Notes: a model not told the origin generated them from the sequence alone. 64,000 nucleotides of DNA from a virus (IMGVR_UViG_3300036985_002546:1-64000), one strand, 5' to 3'. Shown: positions 1 to 8,927, counted from the stretch's first letter. Numbers and translations are program-made.

Positions 1-1011
1 AGCTGCCGAGAATTGAACCCACGTAAGTTGATTGGTTCCAATGATATCGATAGGTGCGTTTGTCGTGCAAACCCAACCAGTATCCATGTAGACAGAACCG
101 TCTTCTACGAATACGAATGCATGGCCACTGTGTGCTCCAGTAGCAAAGTCTACTGGACGAGTCCAAGTACTTGCTTGTATAACCCAAATACCGTTATCTA
201 CACCCGTTTGACCAGTGTAGGTAAAGCTTGCCGTTTCAGTAACACCCGTAGCGTTAGCGAAAATAATATCGGTTGCACTGATACGGGAGAAGATCGTGAA
301 TGTACCATCGTTGCCTGGGTTAGTGGAACCAGCTACAACAATTTTCATTCCCGCAGCCGTAGCAGGGAAAGTGCCCCCAGCATCAGTTAATCGTACGTCA
401 GTGCTTGCGTAGGTGAAGCTAGATGTTTCAGTAACACCAGTAGCGTTAGCAAACGTAACGCTTGTAGCATCTACGTATGACACGATAACGAACGTACCGT
501 CGTTACCAGGGTTAGTAGCCCCAGCAATCGTAAGACGCTTACCTACGTCATTAGCTGTGAATGCGCCAGCTGAATCTACTAGCGTAACAGTACCTGTTGC
601 GAAAGTTAGACTGTCACCTGTACCACCTACTAGCACATTAACGCTGTCACCAGTTCCGGAAAATGGAACGGCTGATTGTGCAGATAGTAATACACGGTCA
701 CCAGCGATAAGTGAAACGCTGTCAACAGACTGCGGACCACTTAGGCTAGCTACGTTGCTTACAGCAACTGCTTTTACTGGATTTTTTACTGCAAGACCTT
801 GTGCTACTGCATCAACGTAGTTCTTATTGACTGCGTCAGTGCCAGCTCCTGGTGTATCAGGAAGGTTAACTACGCGTACGTTACCAGCATCTAAGCCAGT
901 ACCCGCTACGCCGCTAACTGTAATTTTACCGAGTGAAATATCATCTGAAGACGACTGCTCGGTGGCGAAGCCTTCAGTTTGATCCATATACAAGAATTTA
1001 CGCGTTGCCAT
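1..1011 (-). CDS. Tail fibre protein (C-terminus beyond window)
   Basis: An open frame runs from ATG at 1011 to the window edge (337 codons, no stop), so the C-terminus is missing. Two strong AAGGAG sites lie just upstream. The protein carries a module common in distal tail fibres: GLAVKNPV near residue 70, a GDRVLL segment, then NGIWVI, FVEDG and DTGWV. Two tandem copies of a roughly 60-residue unit (NPGNDGTF, FANATGVTE, SFTY) are inserted between GDRVLL and NGIWVI. The role is probably receptor binding or fibre shaft. It is separated from the gene upstream by a terminator, so it has its own transcript or relies on read-through. Confidence 0.8.
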   Translation of the reverse strand, partial: MATRKFLYMDQTEGFATEQSSSDDISLGKITVSGVAGTGLDAGNVRVVNLPDTPGAGTDAVNKNYVDAVAQGLAVKNPVKAVAVSNVASLSGPQSVDSVSLIAGDRVLLSAQSAVPFSGTGDSVNVLVGGTGDSLTFATGTVTLVDSAGAFTANDVGKRLTIAGATNPGNDGTFVIVSYVDATSVTFANATGVTETSSFTYASTDVRLTDAGGTFPATAAGMKIVVAGSTNPGNDGTFTIFSRISATDIIFANATGVTETASFTYTGQTGVDNGIWVIQASTWTRPVDFATGAHSGHAFVFVEDGSVYMDTGWVCTTNAPIDIIGTNQLTWVQFSAA

Positions 1012-1130
1012 GGTTATACTCCTTGTTGTACTCCTTGTGGTTTAACAGTCCGTATGTGTATAGAATACCATTAACACTCCTATTGTATAGTAATTTGTTC
1101 TGAGTGGCAACTTATAGACACAACAACAAA

Positions 1131-1162
1131 AAAGGAGTGTAGGATAATACCTACACTCCTTT
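1131..1162 (-). terminator. Rho-independent terminator
   Basis: A perfect 13-bp inverted repeat (AAAGGAGTGTAGG against its complement) encloses a 6-nt loop. On the minus strand it is followed at once by a T-rich run. It lies directly after the stop of the 1185-1616 gene and before the tail-fibre gene starting at 1011. Confidence 0.85.
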
Positions 1163-1184
1163 AATCTAGGCTAAGTTAAGTAAG

Positions 1185-1616
1185 TTATTGTGTTATTTTT
1201 ACCGGTTCGTCCTGCTTGGTGTCACTGCTAAACACGAATATTGAACCTGTATTGTCATCAATAGAACACTCACGTAAATCTTGTTGTATTGCTGTAGATA
1301 CTTCGTCTTGTATTTGTTTGTATTCATTAGCAGCAGCTGATAGTGAACTTAATAAAGAGTCTCGACCAAGTAACCAACTGCGAAACGCTATGTTTTCTGT
1401 TTTACTTAAAAAGTTATCTATATCTCGTTGTAATAATTGTATTTGTGCACGTATACGTTCTACTGTAGCTTGACCAGCTTTCCATTTATAGAATAGTTCA
1501 CCGGATAATTGAAGACATCCTTGTTCGTTAATATACTTTGCGTCAATCTTAGGTTTTTCTGGAACAGTCTTTGGTTGTACTTCAGTTTGTGTTTTGGTCT
1601 TTAATTTCCTTGCCAT
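1185..1616 (-). CDS. Hypothetical protein, coiled-coil-like
   Basis: 143 aa, not recognised. The ATG at 1616 has an AGGAGG site 9 nt upstream, inside the end of the Xre-like gene it overlaps (35 nt). The N-terminus is basic and Lys/Thr/Pro-rich. Residues about 45-110 are rich in Gln, Glu and Leu and look helical or coiled-coil. No cysteine pairs, signal peptide or membrane segment are visible. It is the last gene before the terminator at 1131-1162, in a unit with the Xre-like protein. A regulatory partner is possible but is inference only. Confidence 0.65.
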   Translation of the reverse strand: MARKLKTKTQTEVQPKTVPEKPKIDAKYINEQGCLQLSGELFYKWKAGQATVERIRAQIQLLQRDIDNFLSKTENIAFRSWLLGRDSLLSSLSAAANEYKQIQDEVSTAIQQDLRECSIDDNTGSIFVFSSDTKQDEPVKITQ

Positions 1617-1812
1617 TGTCGAAGTCCTCCTCTTGTGTTCGTTTCTTTATTAGTTGGTCTATAGCTGTATCAAGTGCTACAGCAGTGTCTTTCATGGGAT
1701 ATACTTCTCCATTTTCGATACGAAGAAGTTCTCGTATGCATATACCAGATTTGTCGGCTAAATCTTTTTGTTTTATATTAAAAATATTTCGTAATAGTTT
1801 AAGATGCTTCAC
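1582..1812 (-). CDS. Xre/Cro-family HTH regulator
   Basis: 76 aa. The first 55 residues fit a lambda-repressor-type helix-turn-helix: LRNIFNIKQKDLADKSGI, then LLRIENGEVYP and ALDTAIDQLI. The tail is acidic (EEDFDNGKEIKD) and has no enzymatic domain. Proteins of this size bind DNA as dimers and control phage early or late promoters. It sits between a virion-type protein and a 143-aa unknown, just before a terminator. Its target is not visible. The family call is firm; the role in this phage is inferred. Confidence 0.85.
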   Translation of the reverse strand: MKHLKLLRNIFNIKQKDLADKSGICIRELLRIENGEVYPMKDTAVALDTAIDQLIKKRTQEEDFDNGKEIKDQNTN

Positions 1813-1818
1813 GTTATT

Positions 1819-2298
1819 TTATCCAGTTCTTGAGATTAACACAAAATTAGGAACCAACAATAGTTGGTCTGCGGATAACGCATGTCCTATAACTTGTATT
1901 AGTACGTGTTCACCACTAGGTGGACTCGGTAATGTTGCAGTAGCGTAAGAATTTGAACCAATAAAATATCGTTTTTGTGGTGTTAAAGATCCTATACCTA
2001 AAATGGAAGACGGCACCACACCAGGACCTACATGTATTAAACATGTAGTATCTGAATACTTAGATATAATCAACCCCAGAGCTGGCATTTTACTGTTAAC
2101 AGTAGGGTCTACTTTTTGTACTTGTGGAAGCTCTCCTACAGACGGGCCCGATACACTTACAAAGTGTCCTACTAGCTCATTTACTGTACATCCTGCATCA
2201 AAATATCGTCCTAACGAAAAGTCTGACTCAGTTTCTGGAGCCAGGTCAATACCGGCACGACGTATTTGATCAAGACGGATTAACGAACGTGGCGACAA
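1819..2298 (-). CDS. Probable virion surface or decoration protein
   Basis: 159 aa. No ATG is available near the 5' end. A TTG at 2298 preceded by AAAGGAAAGG gives the longest frame and is the likely start. The C-terminal two thirds (VSGPSVGE, MPALGLIISK, CLIHVGPGVV, GLTP-type turn, QVIGHALSADQLLLVPN) has the small beta-rich pattern of phage decoration or fibre-tip domains, where a value passes through 'time or position' turns and ends in an IG.A...LL..PN strand. I infer a virion surface role. No specific family name can be proved from the sequence alone. Confidence 0.6.
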   Translation of the reverse strand: MSPRSLIRLDQIRRAGIDLAPETESDFSLGRYFDAGCTVNELVGHFVSVSGPSVGELPQVQKVDPTVNSKMPALGLIISKYSDTTCLIHVGPGVVPSSILGIGSLTPQKRYFIGSNSYATATLPSPPSGEHVLIQVIGHALSADQLLLVPNFVLISRTG

Positions 2299-2333
2299 CC
2301 TTTCCTTTCTAATTTACAATCTAAAATCATAGT

Positions 2334-3815
2334 TTAACTTGAAGAAATCATGAAACATTCTTCATTTTTATATGTTTTTAGTCTTGATAATGAGTGCTTT
2401 GTTAACCATTTGTGACAAAAGTTAGCAAAGTCTACAACGAGTAGTCTCTTTTTGTCTTTTCCACTACGCAGTCCTCTACCTACCCTTTGAAGTAATCTAA
2501 TTTTTGATTTACCTCCTGCTGCAAGAATTAAGACATCTATGCAAGGTACGTCAACTCCTTCGTCAAGGATTGAAGTAGCAATTAAGATTCGGATCACACC
2601 TTCTTTAAATAATTTCAAAGTTTGTTCTCTAGTCTCTGAATCTTCTTTTCCGGTAATATAAAATACGGTGTTACCAAGTGTTGCGCTATGTCCACAAGAA
2701 GTCAAGAGACTTTCTATTATAGAACCGTGTTTTATCTGTTCAACTAGTATAAGTACTTGATATCCCTGATTAACGCACTCTATGGCTTTTTTTACAACCA
2801 TATTATTTAAGTGTGGATTTTCCACTACACCACGCTTTTGCACTTCAGTCCAACTACAATTACTGGAAAGTACGGGATCTGTTATTTTAATCATCTCTAC
2901 TTCAGGAGGAACAGAAATACCACGTTCTACCAGAAGTTTATTAGATACTTCATAAATAACGGGACCTGTTTGTGCTAACAATCTAAGATCAGCACCATCA
3001 CTACGGTCTAAAGGCGTACCAGACATACCAAACCTGTAGTGTGCAGGTATTTTACTTACAACATCGTAGAAAGTATCACTGCTAGAATGATGACACTCAT
3101 CAATTATAAGTACTTGCCACTTGTTTAACATAAATTTAACGGATTCAGTACTTAACCTATTTCCCAAACTATCTGGTGTAGCAATTGTAACCCATTTACC
3201 AATAGTAAAATTACCGTCTCCAATAATTCCTATCTCTTCTAGAGGTATTTGTAGTAACTTAGAAAATACGTTAGCTGTTTGGTGTACAAGAATGATTCGT
3301 TCTACAAGAAATAACGTGGGTAGTCCTAAGTACTTAACTACTGCACACGACATGTAGGTCTTTCCAGAATTTGTAGAACATTTGAGTACACCCTGATGGT
3401 TATCAATCATAGCTTGTGCTACATTTAGCTGATAATCGTATATTCCTTTCCCAAATTCTATGCCGGGTAGGTCAAAACTATCTTTTTTAATCGGTAAGTT
3501 ATAATTCTTACGGTTATCTACAACCGTTATATTTCCTGAAGGTGCGTGCTTTTTTAGAGCGTCTATTACTAGATGTGTTAGTCCTGCTGGAATAGAGAGA
3601 TTGTGAAGGTTAAAAAAATGTTTTTTCCCATCCCATCTATGACTTTTAAAAGCAGGAGAAAACTGATAGCCTTCCACGTAATAGGAAGTTGCGTTTCTAA
3701 CTACCTTAAGAGGAAATTTACCGTGAAGAGTTGCCATATTACCTTCAATAGTAATTTGACATTCCACTTCACCTGGTGGTAAAGGTTGCTTTATTATGGA
3801 AGAGTAATTTACCAC
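2334..3815 (-). CDS. UvsW-like SF2 DEAD/DEAH helicase
   Basis: 493 aa with SF2 helicase motifs in order: Walker A at about 145-153 (CSTNSGKTY), DECHH at about 239-243, SGTPLDR at about 265-271, and motif VI QRVGRGLR. The first ~120 residues match the N-terminal substrate-recognition region seen in T4 UvsW-type enzymes. Such helicases branch-migrate and unwind recombination or R-loop intermediates in phage replication and repair. The start is GTG at 3815 with only a weak ribosome site. The DnaA-like gene lies just upstream. The helicase class is certain; the UvsW subtype is likely from length and layout. Confidence 0.88.
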   Translation of the reverse strand: MVNYSSIIKQPLPPGEVECQITIEGNMATLHGKFPLKVVRNATSYYVEGYQFSPAFKSHRWDGKKHFFNLHNLSIPAGLTHLVIDALKKHAPSGNITVVDNRKNYNLPIKKDSFDLPGIEFGKGIYDYQLNVAQAMIDNHQGVLKCSTNSGKTYMSCAVVKYLGLPTLFLVERIILVHQTANVFSKLLQIPLEEIGIIGDGNFTIGKWVTIATPDSLGNRLSTESVKFMLNKWQVLIIDECHHSSSDTFYDVVSKIPAHYRFGMSGTPLDRSDGADLRLLAQTGPVIYEVSNKLLVERGISVPPEVEMIKITDPVLSSNCSWTEVQKRGVVENPHLNNMVVKKAIECVNQGYQVLILVEQIKHGSIIESLLTSCGHSATLGNTVFYITGKEDSETREQTLKLFKEGVIRILIATSILDEGVDVPCIDVLILAAGGKSKIRLLQRVGRGLRSGKDKKRLLVVDFANFCHKWLTKHSLSRLKTYKNEECFMISSS

Positions 3816-3835
3816 AATAGTAAAGACTTCTTAAC

Positions 3836-4306
3836 TTACTTAACCTTTTCTTCTTTAAGAACTTGGTCAAAGTGTGGTTCAGCAGCCAAATAATGTTTTA
3901 CTTTAACATGACACAAGCAAGTACACTCTTTGGTAACATCCTCCACAGTTACAATCCTATTGTTTTCTTCAGATTGAAGTTTTGCTAATAGTTTTCGTGC
4001 TCTACAGATACTACGCCACACAGCATTACGATTTCTGTGAAGATATATACCTATATCTCTTAGAGAGTAACCGTGTACATCTAAACGGCGAGCTAATTCT
4101 CCTCTAGCAATCACAGCTTTTTTATGAACCTTCCTGCTTCTGGTTAGCAACCATTTAGGATGAATATTAAAATCTTTAACAACTTCAGCCATGACATCAT
4201 CTGGAATTACGGAGGGTCTAACTTTTGCGGACCGACCAGTCCCAACGACAACCAATTTGGTACGGTCCATTGGTAGACAGTTCCTATGTTTTTCAGTTTT
4301 TGCCAT
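3836..4306 (-). CDS. DnaA domain-IV-like DNA-binding protein
   Basis: 156 aa. Residues about 35-110 resemble the C-terminal DNA-binding domain of DnaA: a helix VVKDFNIHPKWLLTRSRK, then AVIARGELARRL, YSLRDIGIYLHRNRNAVW and RSICRARKLL. There is no AAA+ ATPase part, so this is a stand-alone binding domain. A CTCLCH cluster follows. It could act as a replication or transcription factor, or block host DnaA boxes; this is inference. The start could be ATG 4306 or the internal ATG 12 codons later; the longer form overlaps the upstream gene by 100 nt. Confidence 0.65.
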   Translation of the reverse strand: MAKTEKHRNCLPMDRTKLVVVGTGRSAKVRPSVIPDDVMAEVVKDFNIHPKWLLTRSRKVHKKAVIARGELARRLDVHGYSLRDIGIYLHRNRNAVWRSICRARKLLAKLQSEENNRIVTVEDVTKECTCLCHVKVKHYLAAEPHFDQVLKEEKVK

Positions 4307-4656
4307 GCTGACCTGTTGAAAGTAATAAGTCTGGGTTCCTCTAATTCACGGTTAAAAATAGCTGAACGGTATGAGTTTGCTTTGTCTCGATAGGTATAAT
4401 ACAACAACAACACATCTGTGTCTAAAAAATTATCAAACAAGTACTTTACGCGACGTGCTAATGTATCCATACAGGTTTGATTTTTTGGACACGAACTAGC
4501 TAGACATTGTAAAGGAAAAAGTTGAGTAGACTTTTCTATTAAAAACATACACTCTGGGTATACATACTCTAGTTTAATAAACATTACAGCTCTACCAGAA
4601 GTTTTTCCGGTAATTTTCAAAATAAAAGCCGTATTTGAAATGAGACTCATGTCCAT
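4207..4656 (-). CDS. Hypothetical protein
   Basis: 149 aa, not recognised. It has mixed alpha/beta composition with two cysteine pairs in the middle (a CLASSCPKNQTC stretch near residue 55). Its last 33 codons overlap the start of the DnaA-like gene in another frame, which is long for this genome. The real end of coding could therefore be disputed, or the downstream gene may start at its second Met. The start ATG 4656 lacks a clear Shine-Dalgarno site; ATG two codons later is equally possible. Confidence 0.55.
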   Translation of the reverse strand: MDMSLISNTAFILKITGKTSGRAVMFIKLEYVYPECMFLIEKSTQLFPLQCLASSCPKNQTCMDTLARRVKYLFDNFLDTDVLLLYYTYRDKANSYRSAIFNRELEEPRLITFNRSAWQKLKNIGTVYQWTVPNWLSLGLVGPQKLDPP

Positions 4657-4706
4657 AGTAAGACATCAGTGTAGCATGTCTTCTATCGGACTTAAATAAC
4701 TTTGTA

Positions 4707-5258
4707 CTAAGAAATTCTTAAAAGTTCGTTCGCTGACTGGATATCACCACCAATTAGATGGTCTTGATGACTTATTGCATTTAATATATTGCGATATGTT
4801 GAACCTGGTCGTAAGTCCCACTGTTGTGGTCGTGTGGATAATACGTTGTCTAACTTTGTTCGTTGTCCATGAAATCTCATTGACGCAGTACCTGTAGATA
4901 GTTGAACATTGTATATTGATCTAATTGTAGGGTCTATCGCACAAAAATAGTCCACACCTTCTCCCAAATGTGACACAACTAAAAATACTTGTAATGTAAA
5001 ATTTTCTGTTCCGGAACGAACTTCTAGAACATTTACAGGTTGCTCTGTAGATACAACCGGATAAATTGTAAACGTACTTGTGTTTTTTAGTTTTGTGTCA
5101 TTTCTCATGGGTTTCGTGAATACTAGTTCTATTAAATCTGTAGCCCACACGTTGACATCCAATAAACTAACGGTATCGTTAGGACCTGGTTCTGGTGAAG
5201 GTATTCCTCCACCCCAAAAATCTGATCCCCAATGTTCTGAACCCCAACCGGTACTCAC
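4707..5258 (-). CDS. Tail-tip structural protein, paralogue of the next gene upstream
   Basis: 183 aa. It starts at GTG 5258, which overlaps the TGA of the upstream gene (GTGA), typical translational coupling. The N-terminus is a Gly/Trp repeat (GWGSEHWGSDFWGG). The rest aligns with the C-terminal half of the 5255-6109 protein: an LLDV/VELL strand, IYNV/AYNV, a QRTKLD/RRTKMD motif, and an ending ILNAISHQDHLIGG against VLQSVSQSDERIGG. The two probably arose by duplication of a tail or fibre domain. The location is inferred from neighbours. Confidence 0.7.
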   Translation of the reverse strand: MSTGWGSEHWGSDFWGGGIPSPEPGPNDTVSLLDVNVWATDLIELVFTKPMRNDTKLKNTSTFTIYPVVSTEQPVNVLEVRSGTENFTLQVFLVVSHLGEGVDYFCAIDPTIRSIYNVQLSTGTASMRFHGQRTKLDNVLSTRPQQWDLRPGSTYRNILNAISHQDHLIGGDIQSANELLRIS

Positions 5259-6109
5259 AATGCACCTAGTGAATCACTACGAGTTCCACCAATTCTCTCA
5301 TCAGATTGAGAGACAGATTGGAGTACCCAACGCAACATGCTATTGGGTGTAGTGTTGTAAATATTTGGTATTCGCTGTAATTGTGCGTCCATTTTAGTTC
5401 TTCTATCTTGAAATTGAAATACAGCGGGTAGTGTAGGACTAGTTCGATCTATATATGATACCGTAGGAGATACTGTTACGTTGTATGCGGACCCTAGTGT
5501 TGGATCTGTAAACACGAGTATGACCTTGTTGGTAATTAAATCTGTTCCGGTAAACACATCTGTTATCGTAACTAGATTTCCTGTGGTAGTGGGTGCTACA
5601 GTATATGTACTACCGTCTTTCAGAATATCGTTGTTTATTAAGTAATTTCCAAATGTTAACAACACACTGTTATGTGTTAGAAGCTCTACATCGCTTAAGT
5701 TTACTGCAACAGGAACAACAACAGATCCGACAATAGATAACGTGTGTGATTTAAAATATGGGCTGTTAGATCCTGTATAAAAAGCACATACCTTTAAATA
5801 TCGGATTGAACTACCAAATAATGCAGTCGGATCTAGCGTTCCCTCGTCTGTTTCAAAAAATCCATCCGGTCCTGGTGTGATAGTTTTTTCTACAACTAAA
5901 GTTCCCAAAGTATCTGTAGGATCATCACCTACAACTACAGCTATTCGTAGTGAATTTTCTACCATATTTGACACTCTACCTACTACAGAGAGTGTCCATT
6001 GGTCACCATCAGGTATTTGATCTGCTGCAAAGGCGTAATACTTTACAACAGTAGACGTAGACGGTCTTAAGTCTTCGTGCGTAAAAGCTATAGATAAAAT
6101 AGAACTCAT
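5255..6109 (-). CDS. Tail-tip structural protein
   Basis: 284 aa, beta-rich. The N-terminal ~120 residues resemble a carbohydrate- or virion-binding beta-sandwich (HTLSIVGSVV at its end). The C-terminal ~150 residues are shared with the 4707-5258 protein, including RRTKMDAQL and SQSDERIGG. The ATG at 6109 overlaps the stop of the upstream gene. With the genes on either side it forms a tightly packed trio at the end of the fibre region, so I infer a tail-fibre or baseplate-periphery component. It is not assigned to a named family. Confidence 0.7.
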   Translation of the reverse strand: MSSILSIAFTHEDLRPSTSTVVKYYAFAADQIPDGDQWTLSVVGRVSNMVENSLRIAVVVGDDPTDTLGTLVVEKTITPGPDGFFETDEGTLDPTALFGSSIRYLKVCAFYTGSNSPYFKSHTLSIVGSVVVPVAVNLSDVELLTHNSVLLTFGNYLINNDILKDGSTYTVAPTTTGNLVTITDVFTGTDLITNKVILVFTDPTLGSAYNVTVSPTVSYIDRTSPTLPAVFQFQDRRTKMDAQLQRIPNIYNTTPNSMLRWVLQSVSQSDERIGGTRSDSLGAL

Positions 6110-6900
6110 GCGTCACAAATGATTATAGATAAATGTGCAAACGAAGAACCGTAACTAGCGCCTGGTTGGAATGTGGCTTTAATTGGTTGTATTCCAGTTG
6201 GTCTTGTTATATTACCTACAGCTCCACCTAGTATTCCGTCTGAAGTGTAACCTATACTATTAAAGGTGCATGCAATAGTTCCATCTATTGTATTCCAAGT
6301 TCCACCTATTCTAACATTGTGTACCATTGTGGGTACGAATACAGATCCATGACTACGTCCAGCATAACCAACATTTATAGTAGATGAAGTTAATTTAGAT
6401 AAGTTATATACCCACTCTTTAGACAACACTTCAGAAGTAGTGGTAACGATAATTCTAGGAAACCAATTTAGTATAATTCCATTGCTTGATGAATCTGGAA
6501 TTATTTCAACAATAAGTGATTTAACCGAAGCATTTACTGATGTTCCACTTATTTTCTGTACGGAAAATTGTAAGTAAGACACATTAGTAGGTTTGGTTAT
6601 ATCTGCTGACTCTACATTTACTAGTTCAGCTCCTGTCGTATCTACTGATACTACTTCCGTACCGTCTGGTGTAGTACCAGAAGCTGGAGTTCCACCTATG
6701 CGCACACGATAGCGAACAGTACCTCCTGTGGTTTCAAATGACCCAACAACTCTAACGCGAAAAGACGTTCCAGGTACTGCGGTCCATGGTACTGCACACC
6801 AGGCAGTATTGCCTGTACTATCAGAAGGAGATACTGTTTCGTCTGATGTGGTTAGCGTAGATGGTGTAGCACCACTTAGCCCTAGTGCAAAAATTCCCAT
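6106..6900 (-). CDS. Putative tail fibre protein
   Basis: 264 aa, Ser/Thr/Gly-rich and beta-sheet-like throughout. The N-terminus MGIFALGLSGATPS and an early domain with VRIGG repeats and SFRVRVVGSF suggest a jelly-roll type fold. It has no catalytic motif or membrane segment. It directly follows the adhesin array and is coupled by a 4-nt overlap to the next gene. Its C-terminal half holds VRIGGTWN and IGYTSDGILGG. A virion surface role is inferred from composition and context. Confidence 0.65.
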   Translation of the reverse strand: MGIFALGLSGATPSTLTTSDETVSPSDSTGNTAWCAVPWTAVPGTSFRVRVVGSFETTGGTVRYRVRIGGTPASGTTPDGTEVVSVDTTGAELVNVESADITKPTNVSYLQFSVQKISGTSVNASVKSLIVEIIPDSSSNGIILNWFPRIIVTTTSEVLSKEWVYNLSKLTSSTINVGYAGRSHGSVFVPTMVHNVRIGGTWNTIDGTIACTFNSIGYTSDGILGGAVGNITRPTGIQPIKATFQPGASYGSSFAHLSIIICDA

Positions 6901-6920
6901 TCAAGTTTATTCCTCATACA

Positions 6921-7931
6921 TTACCCAGTGATGACGGGGCTACTACCATTCCACGGGAAAATAAAATGACCTATTTGTACCCAGTTAAATGGTAATCCTG
7001 CTGAGTCGTAGCTTGTTGATGAGCTGGCCAAGCCAGTTACGCCGTGTGTTGCGCTACCGTAGTATAAATCATATGGATTCCCGAAATATCCACGTGCGTA
7101 AGGAGTTTCACTCCAAAGATAAATAGGACAGAATGGCCACTCTTTTAATACATCATGTGCAACCTTCCCGCCTAGTTGTCTTCCAAATGATGTACTAACA
7201 TACCCAAGAGAACCCATATAAAAATTACCTGTCGTGGTACTATGGCGAAAATACACAAATGATGATTGATCTTGGTAAACATAATATTCTAATCCAGTAT
7301 TTGTAGTACCCGAAGCAATGGCAGAGAAGTAAGCGTTTGTTCCAGTCCAACCAGGTACTGCGTTATTTACTGCATCAAACATCCATAATGCTGTATGATA
7401 ACCACCAGTACACAATATCACACGGGTACATTTTCCGTCTGTGCTTTGCATACAATGTACTTGACACAAAGAATTTGTGGCTCCAAAAGCCCAGTTAGCA
7501 TTATTTAACGAAACAATTTCATCTGTTGCCGTCGGTCTAGCCGTAGTACTTCCGTTGGTACCCCCATTAGCCGTCCCAAATCCATTTACAGGAGACACTA
7601 CAACAGTAGCTAGATACGTACTTGCATTGCTTAAATCAATACAAATAGAAAAATTTGTATTCAATCCTGCTTGTTTTAAAACTATCCATGAATGAGCTGA
7701 ACCACCAGTATTCCAAACTAAGTTGGCAGCTGTACTCCATCTATCAGTTCCGTCCATACCTGAAGTTGAACTATTACTAGAACCTACCACAGACCACGGT
7801 AGTGTACTAAAACCAATAAGAGAACTTTTGATTTTAAACATTACAGCTTTCATGGTATCCGCTAGCGTAGCACCATATTGTGCTGAGTTAACGTTAAATT
7901 GCCATACTTTTGATTTAGCTGGTGCAGGCAT
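6921..7931 (-). CDS. Array protein A4: ~330-aa adhesin-like paralogue
   Basis: 336 aa, the last A-type member of the tandem array. Landmarks shared with its paralogues are MPAPAKSK.WQFNVNS at the start, PWSVVGSSNSS, SGMDGTDRW, HSWIVLKQ, NGFGTANGGTNGS, ARPTATDE, HCMQSTDG and a Trp/Pro ending (FPWNGSS). A-type members are marked by a WPF motif and a final PWNG/PWDG. The protein is likely a virion surface or receptor-binding subunit, from position between tailspike and tail-tip genes. An AAGGA site lies 6 nt before ATG 7931. The B4 gene ends 9 nt upstream. Confidence 0.8.
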   Translation of the reverse strand: MPAPAKSKVWQFNVNSAQYGATLADTMKAVMFKIKSSLIGFSTLPWSVVGSSNSSTSGMDGTDRWSTAANLVWNTGGSAHSWIVLKQAGLNTNFSICIDLSNASTYLATVVVSPVNGFGTANGGTNGSTTARPTATDEIVSLNNANWAFGATNSLCQVHCMQSTDGKCTRVILCTGGYHTALWMFDAVNNAVPGWTGTNAYFSAIASGTTNTGLEYYVYQDQSSFVYFRHSTTTGNFYMGSLGYVSTSFGRQLGGKVAHDVLKEWPFCPIYLWSETPYARGYFGNPYDLYYGSATHGVTGLASSSTSYDSAGLPFNWVQIGHFIFPWNGSSPVITG

Positions 7932-7940
7932 GATTAATCC

Positions 7941-8927
7941 TTATAGCATGTTTGTAGAACCGTCCCAAGGCAAAATTAAGTCATTAGTATAAACCCATTC
8001 TTTTGAAGGTGTAGAATCAAATTGGACACCACGCATCAATCCAGGATCCCCAAAGTACATATCATAAGTTTCTCCCCAGATACCTCGTAATGGTGGCAAA
8101 TCACAAATATAAACTATCGGCCAATACTCTCGTACTCCTGTTAAATCGTTTACTAATTGACCTGTACCTCTTTCAATTATTGAACTTGAAACTACAAATG
8201 GTGTAGCCATGTACAATAAACCGGAAGTTAATGACGAACTTGGTTTAAAATTTAACCTTGCTGTATCGTTCCAATCTTGTACCCGCGCTCCAGAAGTTGT
8301 GGTAGATGATGAAGCTCTAAAACCCATAACCCAAGGAGTTGTCCAACCAGATATTGCGTTCTTTGGTTTATCAGCAATTAAAACAGTAACTGGATAGAGA
8401 TTGTTGGTAACCAGTACACGAGTACAAGCACCATCAGTACTTTGCATGCAGTGTACGCGGTATAATTGGGTAGAGGATAAATTGTCACCCCACACGGTAT
8501 TACTTAGAACCACGATCTCATCTGTAGCTGTAGGTCTAGCAGAAGTACTACCATTGGTACCTCCGTTGGCAGTACCAAATCCATTAGCTGGTGATAGTAC
8601 AATAGTCATGTTTACAGATGATGCATTACTTAAATCAAAGCATAGCTCAAATTTAGTAGCTAACCCTGTTTGACGTAAAACAATCCACGAATGAGCACCG
8701 GTTCCCCACACTAAATTTGTGGAAGTGCTCCAACGGTCTGTACCATCCATACTAGATGCAGAGCTATTGGAACTACCAGAAACCGTCCACGGTAGTGTGC
8801 TAAATCCTATTAAAGATGTTTTAATTTGCAGCATAGTTTGCTGCGTATCAGCTAAAACAGTACCACTAGCTCCTTTAGTATTGTTTACTGAATATTGCCA
8901 TGTTTTATCTTTTGTAGGAAGTGCCAT
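7941..8927 (-). CDS. Array protein B4: ~330-aa adhesin-like paralogue
   Basis: 328 aa, B-type. It keeps the shared core (SSNSSASSMDGTDRW, HSWIVLRQTG, NGFGTANGGTNGS, HCMQSTDG). B-type features are a Lys-Gly N-terminal stretch (NNTKGASGT), the segment KPKNAISGW and a GETYDMYFGDPG turn near the C-terminus. GGAG precedes ATG 8927 by 5 nt. It is the closest relative of B1 (16187-17173): both end with LILPWDG-type strands after a SxxEWVY motif. Function is inferred only from the array. Confidence 0.8.
   Translation of the reverse strand: MALPTKDKTWQYSVNNTKGASGTVLADTQQTMLQIKTSLIGFSTLPWTVSGSSNSSASSMDGTDRWSTSTNLVWGTGAHSWIVLRQTGLATKFELCFDLSNASSVNMTIVLSPANGFGTANGGTNGSTSARPTATDEIVVLSNTVWGDNLSSTQLYRVHCMQSTDGACTRVLVTNNLYPVTVLIADKPKNAISGWTTPWVMGFRASSSTTTSGARVQDWNDTARLNFKPSSSLTSGLLYMATPFVVSSSIIERGTGQLVNDLTGVREYWPIVYICDLPPLRGIWGETYDMYFGDPGLMRGVQFDSTPSKEWVYTNDLILPWDGSTNML

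Noticed and set aside
4660-4682. Hairpin AAGACAT...ATGTCTT after the 4707 gene
   Set aside because: Only a 7-bp stem, AT-rich, 9-nt loop and no T-run; too weak for a terminator.
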